Part shown: piece by piece, positions 17,018 through 25,593 of the stretch | How the letters are laid out: every line of letters starts with the position of its first letter | How positions within the stretch are numbered: the stretch's first letter is position 1 | NCBI RefSeq assembly: GCF_010692745.1 | Contig: NZ_JAAHTB010000001.1 | Coordinates: forward strand, 1-64,000 | Length of the DNA stretch: 64,000 nt | Direction of reading: 5' to 3' | Source: Methylobacterium sp. BTF04 | GTDB lineage: Bacteria; Pseudomonadota; Alphaproteobacteria; Rhizobiales; Beijerinckiaceae | The notes under the pieces: model-generated | The model's input: only the letters and a program-made list of their open reading frames with translations | The model's database searches: none | What the model was told of the DNA's origin: nothing | Program-made: the position numbers and the translations under genes

Positions 17018-17401
17018 ATGAACAGAGACAAGTTCGAGGGCGGCGTGCGCAACCTCCGCGGCCGTGGCAAGACTGCGCTCGGCGCCGTCACGGGACGTCC
17101 GCGCCAGCAGCTCGAGGGCGCCTTCGATCAGGCGGCCGGCGCTGCCCAGCACGCCTATGGTCGAGCGCGCGATACGGCTCACGACTTTCAGCGCAATGGC
17201 CGGCACTTCGCCGACGAAGCCAGCGAACGCGGCCGTGCGATCGCCGGCGATCTGCAGGACCGGGGCCGCCATTACGGCAACGAGGCCGTACGGCGCGGGC
17301 GCGCGGTTGCCGAACGCGCCGATGACAACAAAGGCGTGACTTTGCTTGTGGTCGCCGCGGCGGCCTTCGGTCTCGGCTGGTTCATGCGCCGGACGCGCTG
17401 A
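17018..17401 (+). CDS. CsbD-like protein with C-terminal membrane anchor
   Basis: 127-residue protein whose N-terminus (MNRDKFEGGVRNLRGRGKTA) resembles CsbD. A long Arg/Ala/Asp-rich amphipathic region (about 30-100) follows, and a single hydrophobic helix LLVVAAAAFGLGWFMRR near the C-terminus. Charged tandem helices plus a membrane tail resemble the YqjD/ElaB or phasin-like stress proteins. The ATG at 17018 has GAAAGG upstream. It probably sits at the inner membrane with the helical region in the cytoplasm. Biochemical function unknown; the pairing with the preceding CsbD gene suggests a shared stress regulon. Confidence 0.78.
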   Translation: MNRDKFEGGVRNLRGRGKTALGAVTGRPRQQLEGAFDQAAGAAQHAYGRARDTAHDFQRNGRHFADEASERGRAIAGDLQDRGRHYGNEAVRRGRAVAERADDNKGVTLLVVAAAAFGLGWFMRRTR

Positions 17402-17566
17402 ACCAGGTCTTCGCCTGCTGAACGAGCGGCCATTGGGGATGCGCGTAACCTCACGACAGGTTGAGCAGGCATTCGACTTCGATGCGGTGCCGCCGTGTCC
17501 ATCGACAGGCGGCGCGAGCGACAGCTATGGCATGACGGCAGCGCCGCGCGGCGGAGGGAGTGCCGT

Positions 17567-18346
17567 ATGCCGATATGCGACTGGGCCGACCTGACCACCG
17601 AAGACCTCCGGGGCCGGGATATGCGACGTGCCATCGCCGTCCTGCCCGTGGCGGCCATCGAGCAGCACGGCCCGCATCTGCCGCTCGCCACCGACGCGAT
17701 CATCGCCGCAGGGTATCTCGATCGTCTGAGGGCCTTGCCGGCGGACGATCTCGATATTCTCGTCCTGCCGGTGCAAAGCGTCGGCAAGTCCGACGAGCAC
17801 GATGCATTTCCCGGGACCCTGAGTCTGACTACCGGGACCGCCCTGCGGGCCTGGAGCGAGATCGGCGACGGCGTCCATCGTGCTGGTTGCGAAAAGCTCG
17901 TCATCGTCACCTCGCACGGCGGCAATAGCGGCCTCATCGATCTCGTGGCGGGAGACTTGCGCGCGCGCCACGGCATGGTCGCCGTCACCACTGCCTGGAG
18001 CCGGTTCGGCTATCCGGACGGTCTGTTTCCGGAGACCGAGATTCGGCACGGCATTCATGCCGGAGGGGTCGAGACCGCCCTGATGCTAGCCTTGCGGCCC
18101 GGTTGCGTGTGCACCACGAGCGTGGCGGATTTCGTGCCTCGTACGCTGGCGATGGAGCGCGACTTCACCCACCTGCGCGCCGGCCGGCCTGCTGCCTTCG
18201 CCTGGAAAGCGGGCGATCTGAACCCGTCGGGTGCCATCGGCAATGCGTGTCTCGGCACCGCCGAGGCCGGGCATGCGGCGCTCGATCATGGCGCCCGTGC
18301 CTTCCTCGACCTCCTGCGCGACGTCGACCGCTTCACGCTGGGGTAA
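17567..18346 (+). CDS. Creatininase family hydrolase
   Basis: Metal-dependent amidohydrolase-like enzyme of 259 residues in the creatinine amidohydrolase fold. Conserved metal and active-site elements seen are EQHGPHLPLATDA near residues 33-45, SHGGNSGL, and HAGGVETALML. The start at 17567 has an excellent GGAGGGAG site at 17552-17559. Substrates in this family include creatinine, formamidopyrimidine intermediates and peptide-derived cofactors. No creatine, riboflavin or mycofactocin genes are nearby, so the substrate cannot be assigned. Confidence 0.85.
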   Translation: MPICDWADLTTEDLRGRDMRRAIAVLPVAAIEQHGPHLPLATDAIIAAGYLDRLRALPADDLDILVLPVQSVGKSDEHDAFPGTLSLTTGTALRAWSEIGDGVHRAGCEKLVIVTSHGGNSGLIDLVAGDLRARHGMVAVTTAWSRFGYPDGLFPETEIRHGIHAGGVETALMLALRPGCVCTTSVADFVPRTLAMERDFTHLRAGRPAAFAWKAGDLNPSGAIGNACLGTAEAGHAALDHGARAFLDLLRDVDRFTLG

Positions 18347-18510
18347 CCGCGACGGTACCCCCGGCGAATACCGGACGGACAGAGAGGCCGGGCGGCCCTT
18401 CGTTTCGGGAATCGGAGGGCGCGATGGTTCTTGCTGGCGTAACGGGGATGGCCGGCGCCGCGGGCGGGGCGCTATGGTGCGCGCACGAAAGGCCCGCCAT
18501 AAGGCCCGCT

Positions 18511-19134
18511 ATGACGCTCGACGACAGGCTCTCGGCCGCAATGGCGGCGGCCCAGGACGGCGATACCCAGGCCTATCGCGACCTGTTGCGCGACTGCCTG
18601 CCGGTGATCGCCGGCATGGCGCGGGCGCAAGGGGTTTCCGTCGAGGCCGTCGACGACGTCGTGCAGGAGACGCTCCTGACGATCCACAAGGCGCGGGCGA
18701 CCTACGACCCGGCGCGGCCGTTCCTGCCATGGCTGCGGGCGATCACGCAGCGGCGCGCCATCGACCGGTTGCGCCATAGTGGTCGACGGCCACAGGAGGT
18801 TCACGACCCCATCGCCTACGAGGCCCATGCGGATGCGGGGCCGGCACCGGGACAGAGGATCGAGGCGCGCGAGCGCGAGCGAAGCCTGGCCAGGGCCGTC
18901 GCAGCCTTGCCCGACGGCCAGCGACAGGCGGTGGAGCACCTCGCCCTGCGCGAGCGGTCGCTGGACGAGACCGCACACCTGACCGGCCGCAGCAAGGGCG
19001 CGCTGAAGGTCAATTTGCACAGGGCCTTGAAGGCGTTGCGCAAAACACTCTCGAACGACAAGACGTTATCTGATGACGGGACACTGGCGGACGATGGAGC
19101 GGTGTCGAAAGGAAAGGGAAACCGGGATGTCTGA
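18511..19134 (+). CDS. ECF-type sigma factor
   Basis: RNA polymerase sigma-70 family factor of about 207 residues. Region 2 is visible as VDDVVQETLLTIHKARATYDPARPFLPWLRAIT, with its -10 recognition helix AIDRLRHSGRR. Region 4 is visible as LPDGQRQAVEHLALRERSLDETAHLTGRSKGALKVNLHRALKALR. An in-frame ATG at 18424 has the better ribosome-binding site (GGAGG at 18414) and would add 29 residues; the shorter form matches family length. Its last 8 nt overlap the gene for an NrsF-type membrane protein, a pairing characteristic of SigF/NrsF in Caulobacter. It is probably held inactive by that partner until an oxidative or metal signal arrives. Confidence 0.88.
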   Translation: MTLDDRLSAAMAAAQDGDTQAYRDLLRDCLPVIAGMARAQGVSVEAVDDVVQETLLTIHKARATYDPARPFLPWLRAITQRRAIDRLRHSGRRPQEVHDPIAYEAHADAGPAPGQRIEARERERSLARAVAALPDGQRQAVEHLALRERSLDETAHLTGRSKGALKVNLHRALKALRKTLSNDKTLSDDGTLADDGAVSKGKGNRDV

Positions 19135-19804
19135 CGGCGCGCTCTCGGCCGGTCTGCGGCACGACCGTCTCGTGGAGGCTCTGGCCGGCGACCTGACCCC
19201 GGTCCGGCGCCTGCCCGCCCCGTCGATGCGGGCACTCGGCTGGTTCGCCGCTGCGCTGGGAATCGGGGTGGCGTTGCTGCCGATGGCCGATCTCGATGCC
19301 CTACGCCTGCGCATGGCGACGCCGGATCTGCGGATCGCGGCCTTCGGTGCGGTGCTGACGGCACTCACCGCCGCGGTGGCGGCGTTCCAGACCAGCGTAC
19401 CGGGGCGCAGCACCGCCTGGGCGTTGCTGCCTTTGGCACCGGCAGCCCTGTGGATCGGAGCGAGCGGAGCCGGCTGCCTGCGCAGCTGGATCGTGCCTGG
19501 CACCGACCTGCCCGACGCCAACGAAATGGGCGGCTGCCTCGTCTTCCTGCTCGGATTCTCGCTTCCGCTCTCGGTCGGGCTGGTCCTGATGCTCCGGCGG
19601 GCCTGCCCGCTGCGCCCGAACCTCACGGCGGCGTTGGGCGGCCTCGCGGCGGCGGCAGCGGCGGCGGCCCTGCTGGTGCCGTTCCACCCCCATGACGCCA
19701 CGGCCACCGACCTCCTGGCGCATCTCGTGATGGTAGGGCTGGTGATCGGCGCCAATATTCTGGCGGGCGGCCGGCTGCTCTCGGCCCGGAGCCCACGGAC
19801 CTGA
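19127..19804 (+). CDS. NrsF-type anti-sigma factor (DUF1109)
   Basis: Integral membrane protein of 225 residues with about six hydrophobic helices, matching the DUF1109/NrsF family of anti-sigma factors. Cysteines occur at residues 117, 137 and 160. In Caulobacter NrsF two conserved cysteines are needed for signal response, and Cys117 (SGAGCLRSWI) and Cys160 are the likely counterparts. It starts 8 nt before the sigma gene ends, so the two are translationally linked. It presumably sequesters the sigma factor at the inner membrane. Confidence 0.87.
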   Translation: MSDGALSAGLRHDRLVEALAGDLTPVRRLPAPSMRALGWFAAALGIGVALLPMADLDALRLRMATPDLRIAAFGAVLTALTAAVAAFQTSVPGRSTAWALLPLAPAALWIGASGAGCLRSWIVPGTDLPDANEMGGCLVFLLGFSLPLSVGLVLMLRRACPLRPNLTAALGGLAAAAAAAALLVPFHPHDATATDLLAHLVMVGLVIGANILAGGRLLSARSPRT

Positions 19805-19822
19805 CCGACGCGCTCCCAGCGA

Positions 19823-20338
19823 TCAGTCCTCCGGATCCTCGGTATCCGGCGTGCGGCCGGGCCAGGTGACGATCCGGTCGAGGAGTTCGTCGGTGGTGAA
19901 CTCCTCCTCGTTGCCCGAGACCCGGCCCCGCACGGAGATGCCGGCTTCGTGCACGCTGGCTGCCCGGCCGGTGACGAGGGGGTGCCAGTCGTAGAGGTCC
20001 TGTCCATCGCGCACGAGGCGGTAGGCACAAGTCGGCGGCAGCCACGGGATGGTCCGCACCGCCTCCGGCGTCAGGCGCACGCAATCGGGAACCCGCTTCT
20101 GGCGACGCGGATAATCGCGGCAGCGGCAGGCGTGCCCGTCGAGGAGCGTACAGCCGACATCGGTGTGATAGACCTCCGCCGTATCCTCGTCCTCGAGCTT
20201 GAGCAGGCAGCAACGGCCGCAGCCGTCGCAGAGGCTCTCCCACTCGGCCGGCGACATCGCCTCCAGGCTCTTGGTGCGCCAGAACGGCTCGGAGGAAGCC
20301 GGCTGCCCCGACGGGCGCCCGGCCGTGCGATCCCGCAT
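19823..20338 (-). CDS. YcgN-type cysteine-cluster protein (UPF0260)
   Basis: 171-residue cytosolic protein rich in cysteines: LCDGCGRCC near residue 40, then [21 protein letters not shown] and PTCAYRL. This spacing matches the UPF0260/YkgJ superfamily, in which the cysteines are thought to bind zinc or an Fe-S cluster. The biochemical role is not established. The start at 20338 has AAGGTG upstream. It is convergent with the sigma/anti-sigma pair, 18 nt away. The 290-nt gap up to the next gene contains nothing clearer than a short 9-bp hairpin. Confidence 0.88.
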   Translation of the reverse strand: MRDRTAGRPSGQPASSEPFWRTKSLEAMSPAEWESLCDGCGRCCLLKLEDEDTAEVYHTDVGCTLLDGHACRCRDYPRRQKRVPDCVRLTPEAVRTIPWLPPTCAYRLVRDGQDLYDWHPLVTGRAASVHEAGISVRGRVSGNEEEFTTDELLDRIVTWPGRTPDTEDPED

Positions 20339-20628
20339 CGGGGGCACCTTAGGGAATGAGGAACAAGGGCTGCGGACAGGATCCGTCCGGGTCCTGTGCC
20401 GCAAGGCGGCGTGATGGGCAAGGGCGGCCGCTCGTCAAGGCGCGCATGCCACCGCTGCGCCCCAATCCTCCATCAAGGTTACCGCCATCTTACTTCGACC
20501 CGCCCGGTGACGTTTGCCGTACCGCATGCATTCGTAGGGACGAGGCCTCGCGAACCGGCGCAAGGCTTGGTACGACAGCGTGACGGCGCTCCACCGACGC
20601 AAGGCACCCGAGGGACTGAACCGACACC

Positions 20629-22848
20629 GTGCGCCTGCCCAGAGCCACTTCGCTGACGACACGGATCAAACGCGCCGCCCTCGCCTTCGACGCGTGGGTG
20701 AATGCCGGCCTGTATGATGGCGGCCGCTCGGCCGGGGAGACCTACGAGCGCTTCCAGGAGCGCATGAACGTCTTCTCGGTGCGCGGCTGGAAGCGCGTCG
20801 CCCTCGATCTGACCAGTGAGGCGGTGACGCTGGGCACCGGCGGCGCCGTGCTGATGCTGGCCTTGGCGCAATCCGCCTTCCACCAGACCAGCGACAATTG
20901 GCTGAAAGCCCAGGATCTCGCCGTCACCTTCCTCGACCGCTACGGCACCGAGGTCGGGCGCCGGGGCATCAAGCACGACGATTCGCTCAAGCTCGACGAC
21001 TTTCCCGACATCATGATCAAGGCACTGGTCTCCACCGAGGACCGGCGCTTCTATGAGCATTGGGGCATCGATCCGATCGGCACGATGCGGGCGCTGGTGT
21101 CGAATTCGCGCGGCGGCGGCAACACCCAGGGTGGCTCCTCGATCACCCAGCAGCTCGCCAAGAACCTCTTCCTGACCAACGAGCGCTCGCTGGAACGCAA
21201 GGTCAACGAGGCGTTCCTGGCCTTGTGGCTGGAAAGCCACCTGACGAAGAACGAAATTCTAAAGCTCTACCTCGATCGGGCCTATATGGGCGGCGGCACC
21301 TTCGGGGCCGTGGCGGCCGCAGATTATTATTTCGGCAAGCCGCTCAAGGATATCAGTCTGGCAGAGGCGGCGATGCTCGCCGGCCTGTTCAAGGCACCGA
21401 CGAAATACGCGCCCCACGTCAACCTGCCGGCAGCCCGTGCCCGCGCAGCAGACGTGCTGCACAACATGGTCGAGGCCGGCTTCGTCACCGAAGGTCAGAT
21501 CCAGACCGCGCTTCGCAACCCGGCCACCCCGGTGACGCGCTCCCGCGACATCACCGCCGATTATTACCTCGATTGGGCCTTCGGCGAGATCAAGGGCATG
21601 GCCGATGCGGGCAAGCTGCGCAACGACCGCGTCCTGACCGTGAAGACGCCCCTCGACCTGACCATCCAGAAGCGGGCCGACGAGGTGGTGGAGAACGTCC
21701 TTCGCCGCTACGGCGACCAGTACGACGTCGACGAAGCCGCGATGGTGGTTCTCGATCCCGATGGGGCGCTGCGCGCCATGGTGGGCGGTGCCGATTACGG
21801 CCAGAGCCAGTTCAACCGCGCCACCGATGCGTTGCGCCAGCCCGGCTCCTCGTTCAAGCCCTACGTCTACGCCACTGGTCTCTCGTCCGGTCTGTACCGG
21901 CCCGACACGCGGGTGGTCGACCGACCCGTCTGCCTCGGCAATTGGTGCCCGCAGAATTACGGACGCTCGTTCGCCGGTGCCACCACGCTCACGGTGGCGG
22001 TGGCCAAGTCCATCAACACGATCCCGATCCAGATCTCGATCGCGCTCGGCAAGGCCATGGGCATTACCAACGAGTTCAAGGCCGCCACGGCCGGGCGCAA
22101 GAAGATCATCGATACGGCGCACCGCATGGGCATCACAACGCCGCTCGTCGACTCGGTGTCGCTGCCGATCGGATCGGCGGAGGTGAACGTCATCGATCAG
22201 GCGGCGGGTTATGCCGTGTTCGCCAATGGCGGCAAGCGGGCCAAGCCCTATGCGGCCATGGAAGTGAAGAATTCCAGCGGAGAGGTGATCTACCGCCACG
22301 CCGACGAGAAGCCCGAGCAGGTGCTCTCGACGCAGGTGGTCGCCGACATGAACTTCATGCTGAACAAGGTCGTCGAGGAAGGCACCGGCAAGCGCGCGCA
22401 GCTCGAGGGCATCAAGGTCGCGGGCAAGTCCGGCACCACGAACGCCTATCGCGACGCCTGGTTCGTTGCCTATACCGGCAACTATGTCGGCGCGGTCTGG
22501 TTCGGCAACGACGACCACACTTCGACCAACAAGATGACCGGCGGCTCCCTGCCCGCCATGACCTGGCACGACGTGATGGAGACGGCGCACCAGGGCATCG
22601 AGTTGAAGCCGCTTCCGGGCCTGAAGGACACCGGCCGTGCGGTGGCACAGGCGCGCGATCCCGCCGCGGCCGCCCCGGTCAACGCGGCGGCCAGCGCGGC
22701 GGGCAAGCTCTCGCGGCGCTCCTTCGAGGTCATCGGCAGCATGAACGGCCTGTTCCGCACGGTCGAGGGGACCTCGGCCACCGTTCGTCCGGCGGGCGAC
22801 GTGGCGGACGGCACCCGCTCCGTCGGCGGCCGCATCGGAATCCCGTAG
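20629..22848 (+). CDS. Penicillin-binding protein 1A family (bifunctional murein synthase)
   Basis: Class A PBP of 739 residues that polymerises and cross-links peptidoglycan. It has a cytoplasmic N-terminus, a membrane anchor near 66-86 and a glycosyltransferase-51 domain with catalytic Glu137 in VSTEDRRFYEHWG and the QQLAKNLFL motif. The transpeptidase domain has SxxK at Ser407-Lys410, SxN at 461-463 and KSGTT at 600-604. The start is GTG at 20629, with GAGGGA 12 nt upstream. The C-terminal 60 residues are Ala-rich and probably flexible. A DUF1214/DUF1254 pair follows after 6 nt. Confidence 0.93.
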   Translation: MRLPRATSLTTRIKRAALAFDAWVNAGLYDGGRSAGETYERFQERMNVFSVRGWKRVALDLTSEAVTLGTGGAVLMLALAQSAFHQTSDNWLKAQDLAVTFLDRYGTEVGRRGIKHDDSLKLDDFPDIMIKALVSTEDRRFYEHWGIDPIGTMRALVSNSRGGGNTQGGSSITQQLAKNLFLTNERSLERKVNEAFLALWLESHLTKNEILKLYLDRAYMGGGTFGAVAAADYYFGKPLKDISLAEAAMLAGLFKAPTKYAPHVNLPAARARAADVLHNMVEAGFVTEGQIQTALRNPATPVTRSRDITADYYLDWAFGEIKGMADAGKLRNDRVLTVKTPLDLTIQKRADEVVENVLRRYGDQYDVDEAAMVVLDPDGALRAMVGGADYGQSQFNRATDALRQPGSSFKPYVYATGLSSGLYRPDTRVVDRPVCLGNWCPQNYGRSFAGATTLTVAVAKSINTIPIQISIALGKAMGITNEFKAATAGRKKIIDTAHRMGITTPLVDSVSLPIGSAEVNVIDQAAGYAVFANGGKRAKPYAAMEVKNSSGEVIYRHADEKPEQVLSTQVVADMNFMLNKVVEEGTGKRAQLEGIKVAGKSGTTNAYRDAWFVAYTGNYVGAVWFGNDDHTSTNKMTGGSLPAMTWHDVMETAHQGIELKPLPGLKDTGRAVAQARDPAAAAPVNAAASAAGKLSRRSFEVIGSMNGLFRTVEGTSATVRPAGDVADGTRSVGGRIGIP

Positions 22849-22854
22849 CGCTGG

Positions 22855-23565
22855 ATGGTCGGGATGAGATGGGCCGATAGGGTCGCGCGGATGCGCCCGG
22901 CCGCTTCGCATGAGGGGGCAAACGAGCGCCCATCCTTGGGTCGCCGTGCCGTCGGCTTGGCGCGCCAGGCCGTGCGCCGGGCCTCGAACGTGACCCTGCT
23001 GCTCTATGCACTGGCGCTCGGCGCCGGCATCGGGCTGGCCAGCGCCGATTATGCGACCAGAGGCGGATACCCGTTCGGTGGCGTCGTGGTGGGGGCCTGG
23101 ACCGCATGGCCCCGCGCCGGCTCCGTCGGGGCCGACCCCTATGCCCGCGCGGTGAATGCGCGCCGTGGCGAGATTCCCCTCGCCATCGGCGAAGGCATGC
23201 TGCTCACCGCCGCGCAGGACGATGCGGGACGCACCCTCGACGCGACCTGCACCTACACCATTGCCGGGATCACGCCGCCGGCGCGCGCCTGGACCGTGAC
23301 GGTGGCGGGCCGCGGCACCCGCGTGCCCGGGCAGACCACCCTGCGCGAGGGCTTCACCTCCACCGAGATCCTGCGCGAGCCGGATGGACATTTCGCCGTG
23401 ACGCTCTCGCCCGTGGTGCAGGCCGGCAACTGGCTGCCGATGCCCCGACCCAGCGGCCCGGTGCGGCTCGCGCTGCGCCTCTACGACACCCCCGTGGCCG
23501 CCAGCGCCGGAACCCTCGACCGGTCGGCGCTCCCCGCGATCACCCGGACCGGATGCGCGTCATGA
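22855..23565 (+). CDS. DUF1214 domain membrane-anchored protein
   Basis: 236-residue protein with one hydrophobic segment near residues 45-63 (NVTLLLYALALGAGIGLASA) and a C-terminal DUF1214-type beta domain, recognised by the pattern ANARRGEIPLAIGEGMLL, CTYTIAG and NWLPMPRPSGPVRLALRLYD. In many bacteria DUF1214 is fused behind DUF1254; here the two are separate overlapping genes. It begins 6 nt after the PBP1A stop and ends in a 4-nt ATGA overlap with the DUF1254 gene. Function is not known for these domains. Confidence 0.82.
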   Translation: MVGMRWADRVARMRPAASHEGANERPSLGRRAVGLARQAVRRASNVTLLLYALALGAGIGLASADYATRGGYPFGGVVVGAWTAWPRAGSVGADPYARAVNARRGEIPLAIGEGMLLTAAQDDAGRTLDATCTYTIAGITPPARAWTVTVAGRGTRVPGQTTLREGFTSTEILREPDGHFAVTLSPVVQAGNWLPMPRPSGPVRLALRLYDTPVAASAGTLDRSALPAITRTGCAS

Positions 23566-24161
23566 CCCCGCGCGGCCGCTTCCTCCTCGCCACCCTGTCG
23601 GGGCTGGTTCTCGCCGGTCTCGTCCATATCGGCGTGGTGCTCGTCATCCCGAGCCTGTCGGAGACCGATGCGCTGTCGCGGGCGCGCACCAGTGAGAGCC
23701 TCGATCACGCCATGCCGGTCTATACCCTCGCCACCGGCGACAATCCGTCGCCGGCCGAGGCGTGGCTGCCGATCCCCGACCCGGCGGTGGCGGTGGGCAT
23801 CTGCGCCTACGATCTCGCCGACGGGCCGATGCGGGTCTCCGCCCGCGCCGGGCCGCTGATGCTCTCGCTCGCGGTACATGGGCGGCGCGGGGCCTTCTAC
23901 GCGGTCACCGACCAGGCGGCGGTCCGCGGTGCCCTCGACCTCGTGGTCCTGACCCGCGCGCAGTACGATCAGGCCCTCGCCGATGCCGACGAGAACGACG
24001 TCAGCCGCGACGTCCGTATCGTCGCCCCCGAGCGCAAGGGCTACGTGGTGGTGCGGGTGATCGCTGCCCTGCCGAGCCAGAGACCGGCCGCCAATGCCGC
24101 CGTCCAGGCCGTGTCCTGCACCGTCGACAGCCCGGCCGAGGACACCAAGGCCGGAGGCTGA
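23562..24161 (+). CDS. DUF1254 domain protein
   Basis: 199-residue protein with an N-terminal signal/membrane segment (about residues 7-29) and a periplasmic DUF1254-type domain (VYTLATGDNPSPAEAWLPIP, CAYDLADGPMRVSA). The start at 23562 overlaps the preceding stop by 4 nt, so it is co-translated with the DUF1214 gene; an in-frame ATG at 23553 is an alternative. The two products probably form one complex equivalent to the fused proteins of other bacteria. Biochemical role unknown. Confidence 0.8.
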   Translation: MTPRGRFLLATLSGLVLAGLVHIGVVLVIPSLSETDALSRARTSESLDHAMPVYTLATGDNPSPAEAWLPIPDPAVAVGICAYDLADGPMRVSARAGPLMLSLAVHGRRGAFYAVTDQAAVRGALDLVVLTRAQYDQALADADENDVSRDVRIVAPERKGYVVVRVIAALPSQRPAANAAVQAVSCTVDSPAEDTKAGG

Positions 24162-24164
24162 TGC

Positions 24165-24968
24165 TCAGTATTTCGCGATGATCGGACGACTCGCGACGAC
24201 CACCGCCTCCACCTCGGGGACGAGGCCGCATCGGGCGTCGGCATCGGCCGACACCAGGGGATCGAGGAACGACCTGCGTGCATCCAGGGCGACCAGGGTG
24301 CGCTCGACGTTCACGGCTTCGGAACTCGGCACCGCGATGACCAGGTGTTGCAGGGCGTAGCGGTACCGTCCGGCACGCAATCCGGTCTCGCGCCGCACCC
24401 AGGCGACGAGGCAGCGGTTCTCGGCCACCCGCATTGCTACATTGCGCACATCGCCGTCGTCGAGGGTCTTCACGAAGGGCAGGCTGCGCAGGCGCAGGGC
24501 ATCGGCGTCCCTCACCCGCGCGGCAGTGGCGGCAAACGGCGCGATCAGGCGGGCATCGGCCCCGATATCCTCCGACAGGCGGTGGTAGCGCGATACCGGT
24601 GAGCGGAACGCCCCGGCGATCAGCGTGTCGTAATAGGCATCGAGATCCTCGGACCGCCAGTTCGCCGGAAACACGCGGGTGCGGGTCAGATTCGCGAGGA
24701 TGTCCGTGAAGGCGTCGTGCCCGGCCACCGGCATCAGGAAGCGCCAGGCGCGGTCGCGCAGGGTGCGCTCGTCGTCGGTCAGGGGGAAGGCGGAGGCCGG
24801 CTCCTCGCGCTCGCGCGCGGCCAGTGTTCCGGTGGTCTCGACGAGGCTGTTCCAGGCCCCTGCCTTCGGCCGGCCGAAATCGCCTTCCTGGGCACAGGCG
24901 GCCAGGAGCGCCAGGAGCGCGAAGGGCGCGCTTCGGATGGCGCGGCGGATCGGGGCGTCAGCCGGCAT
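24165..24968 (-). CDS. Putative lipoprotein of unknown function
   Basis: 267-residue protein with a lipoprotein signal peptide: basic start, hydrophobic stretch and lipobox LLAAC with the lipidated Cys at about residue 25. The mature part is largely helical and charged, with the stretch DDERTLRDRAWRFLMP and a C-terminal beta-like region. I do not recognise a named domain with confidence. It is convergent with the DUF1214/1254 pair (3 nt apart). Outer- or inner-membrane anchoring follows from the lipobox; role unknown. Confidence 0.75.
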   Translation of the reverse strand: MPADAPIRRAIRSAPFALLALLAACAQEGDFGRPKAGAWNSLVETTGTLAAREREEPASAFPLTDDERTLRDRAWRFLMPVAGHDAFTDILANLTRTRVFPANWRSEDLDAYYDTLIAGAFRSPVSRYHRLSEDIGADARLIAPFAATAARVRDADALRLRSLPFVKTLDDGDVRNVAMRVAENRCLVAWVRRETGLRAGRYRYALQHLVIAVPSSEAVNVERTLVALDARRSFLDPLVSADADARCGLVPEVEAVVVASRPIIAKY

Positions 24969-25043
24969 CGGGCATCCTCGCTGAAGAGCGGTGGTGGGGG
25001 TGTGCGAGACCGATGGGCATCAGAGACCGGGCGATGTCGGCCG

Positions 25044-25265
25044 TCAGGAGCGACGACGCAGGCGCGGAGCGGGTACGGGCGGTTCGGCCATGCGCTCGTA
25101 GCGGATGCCGGTGAAGAGGAGGATCGCGCCGCGGGTGGCCGCCTCGTCGTCGGCGGGACGTCGGAAGCGCCGGCCATGGCTTTGCGGAAACGTCACGACG
25201 GTGGCGGTCGGACGCTCGGAGGGCTGCGGGATGCCTCCCGTCATTGGCGACCTGTCACGGTTCAT
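25044..25265 (-). CDS. Small hypothetical protein
   Basis: 73-residue reading frame on the minus strand, 75 nt upstream of the lipoprotein gene. The C-terminal half, with GAILLFTGIRYERM, resembles a short conserved motif I associate with small uncharacterised rhizobial proteins; the N-terminal half is Arg/Pro-rich. A second possible start is at residue 8. No signal peptide or membrane helix. Whether it is expressed cannot be decided from sequence. Confidence 0.5.
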   Translation of the reverse strand: MNRDRSPMTGGIPQPSERPTATVVTFPQSHGRRFRRPADDEAATRGAILLFTGIRYERMAEPPVPAPRLRRRS

Positions 25266-25478
25266 CGGCTGCAGTTCCGTCCATTTCTCTCGAAGGTGAT
25301 GCAGAATCGTCGATGCAAGACCGCGATCCGATGCGGCGACGCCGCAAGCCGACCCGTCCGATTCCGGTGGTGCGCCGTGAGATCATCACGCGGTGGTTAA
25401 CGGAATCTTGCCGGCGCCCGATGATTGTGGCGATCGGAACGCCGCATCGGCACGGTCCCAGGGAGGGCGTGACAATCC

Positions 25479-25593
25479 GGCCACCACGGCCTCGAAAAGT
25501 GGTGGCCTATGATTTGCATGGGTTTGGGCTGCCCATGGCGGGCATTTCCTCCCTTGAACTCGGCCCCGCTCGCTCCGGCGAGTGGGGCTTTTT
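25479..25593 (+). ncRNA. Candidate structured small RNA with intrinsic terminator
   Basis: Three consecutive hairpins on the plus strand. GGCCACCAC (25479-25487) pairs perfectly with GTGGTGGCC (25499-25507). CATGGG (25517-25522) pairs with CCCATG (25532-25537). The terminator hairpin at 25563-25588 is followed by five Ts. The linker before the terminator contains TTTCCTCCC, complementary to Shine-Dalgarno sequences. A 3' intrinsic terminator plus an exposed anti-SD stretch is the layout of trans-acting riboregulators, such as the alpha-proteobacterial families with CCUCC loops. The 5' end and promoter are not resolved; a TATGAT at 25508-25513 could instead be a -10 box, giving a shorter transcript. 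Confidence 0.5.
25563..25593 (+). terminator. Rho-independent terminator
   Basis: GCCCCGCTCGC (25563-25573), loop TCCG, and GCGAGTGGGGC (25578-25588) form an 11-bp stem with one G-U pair, followed by TTTTT at 25589-25593. No protein gene ends just upstream on this strand; the nearest plus-strand stop is more than 1.4 kb away. It therefore most likely ends a non-coding transcript. Confidence 0.75.

Noticed and set aside
21259..23391. Long antisense frame over the PBP1A gene
   Set aside because: PBP1A on the plus strand has intact catalytic motifs. The antisense product is low-complexity Arg/His/Gly sequence without motifs or a ribosome-binding site.
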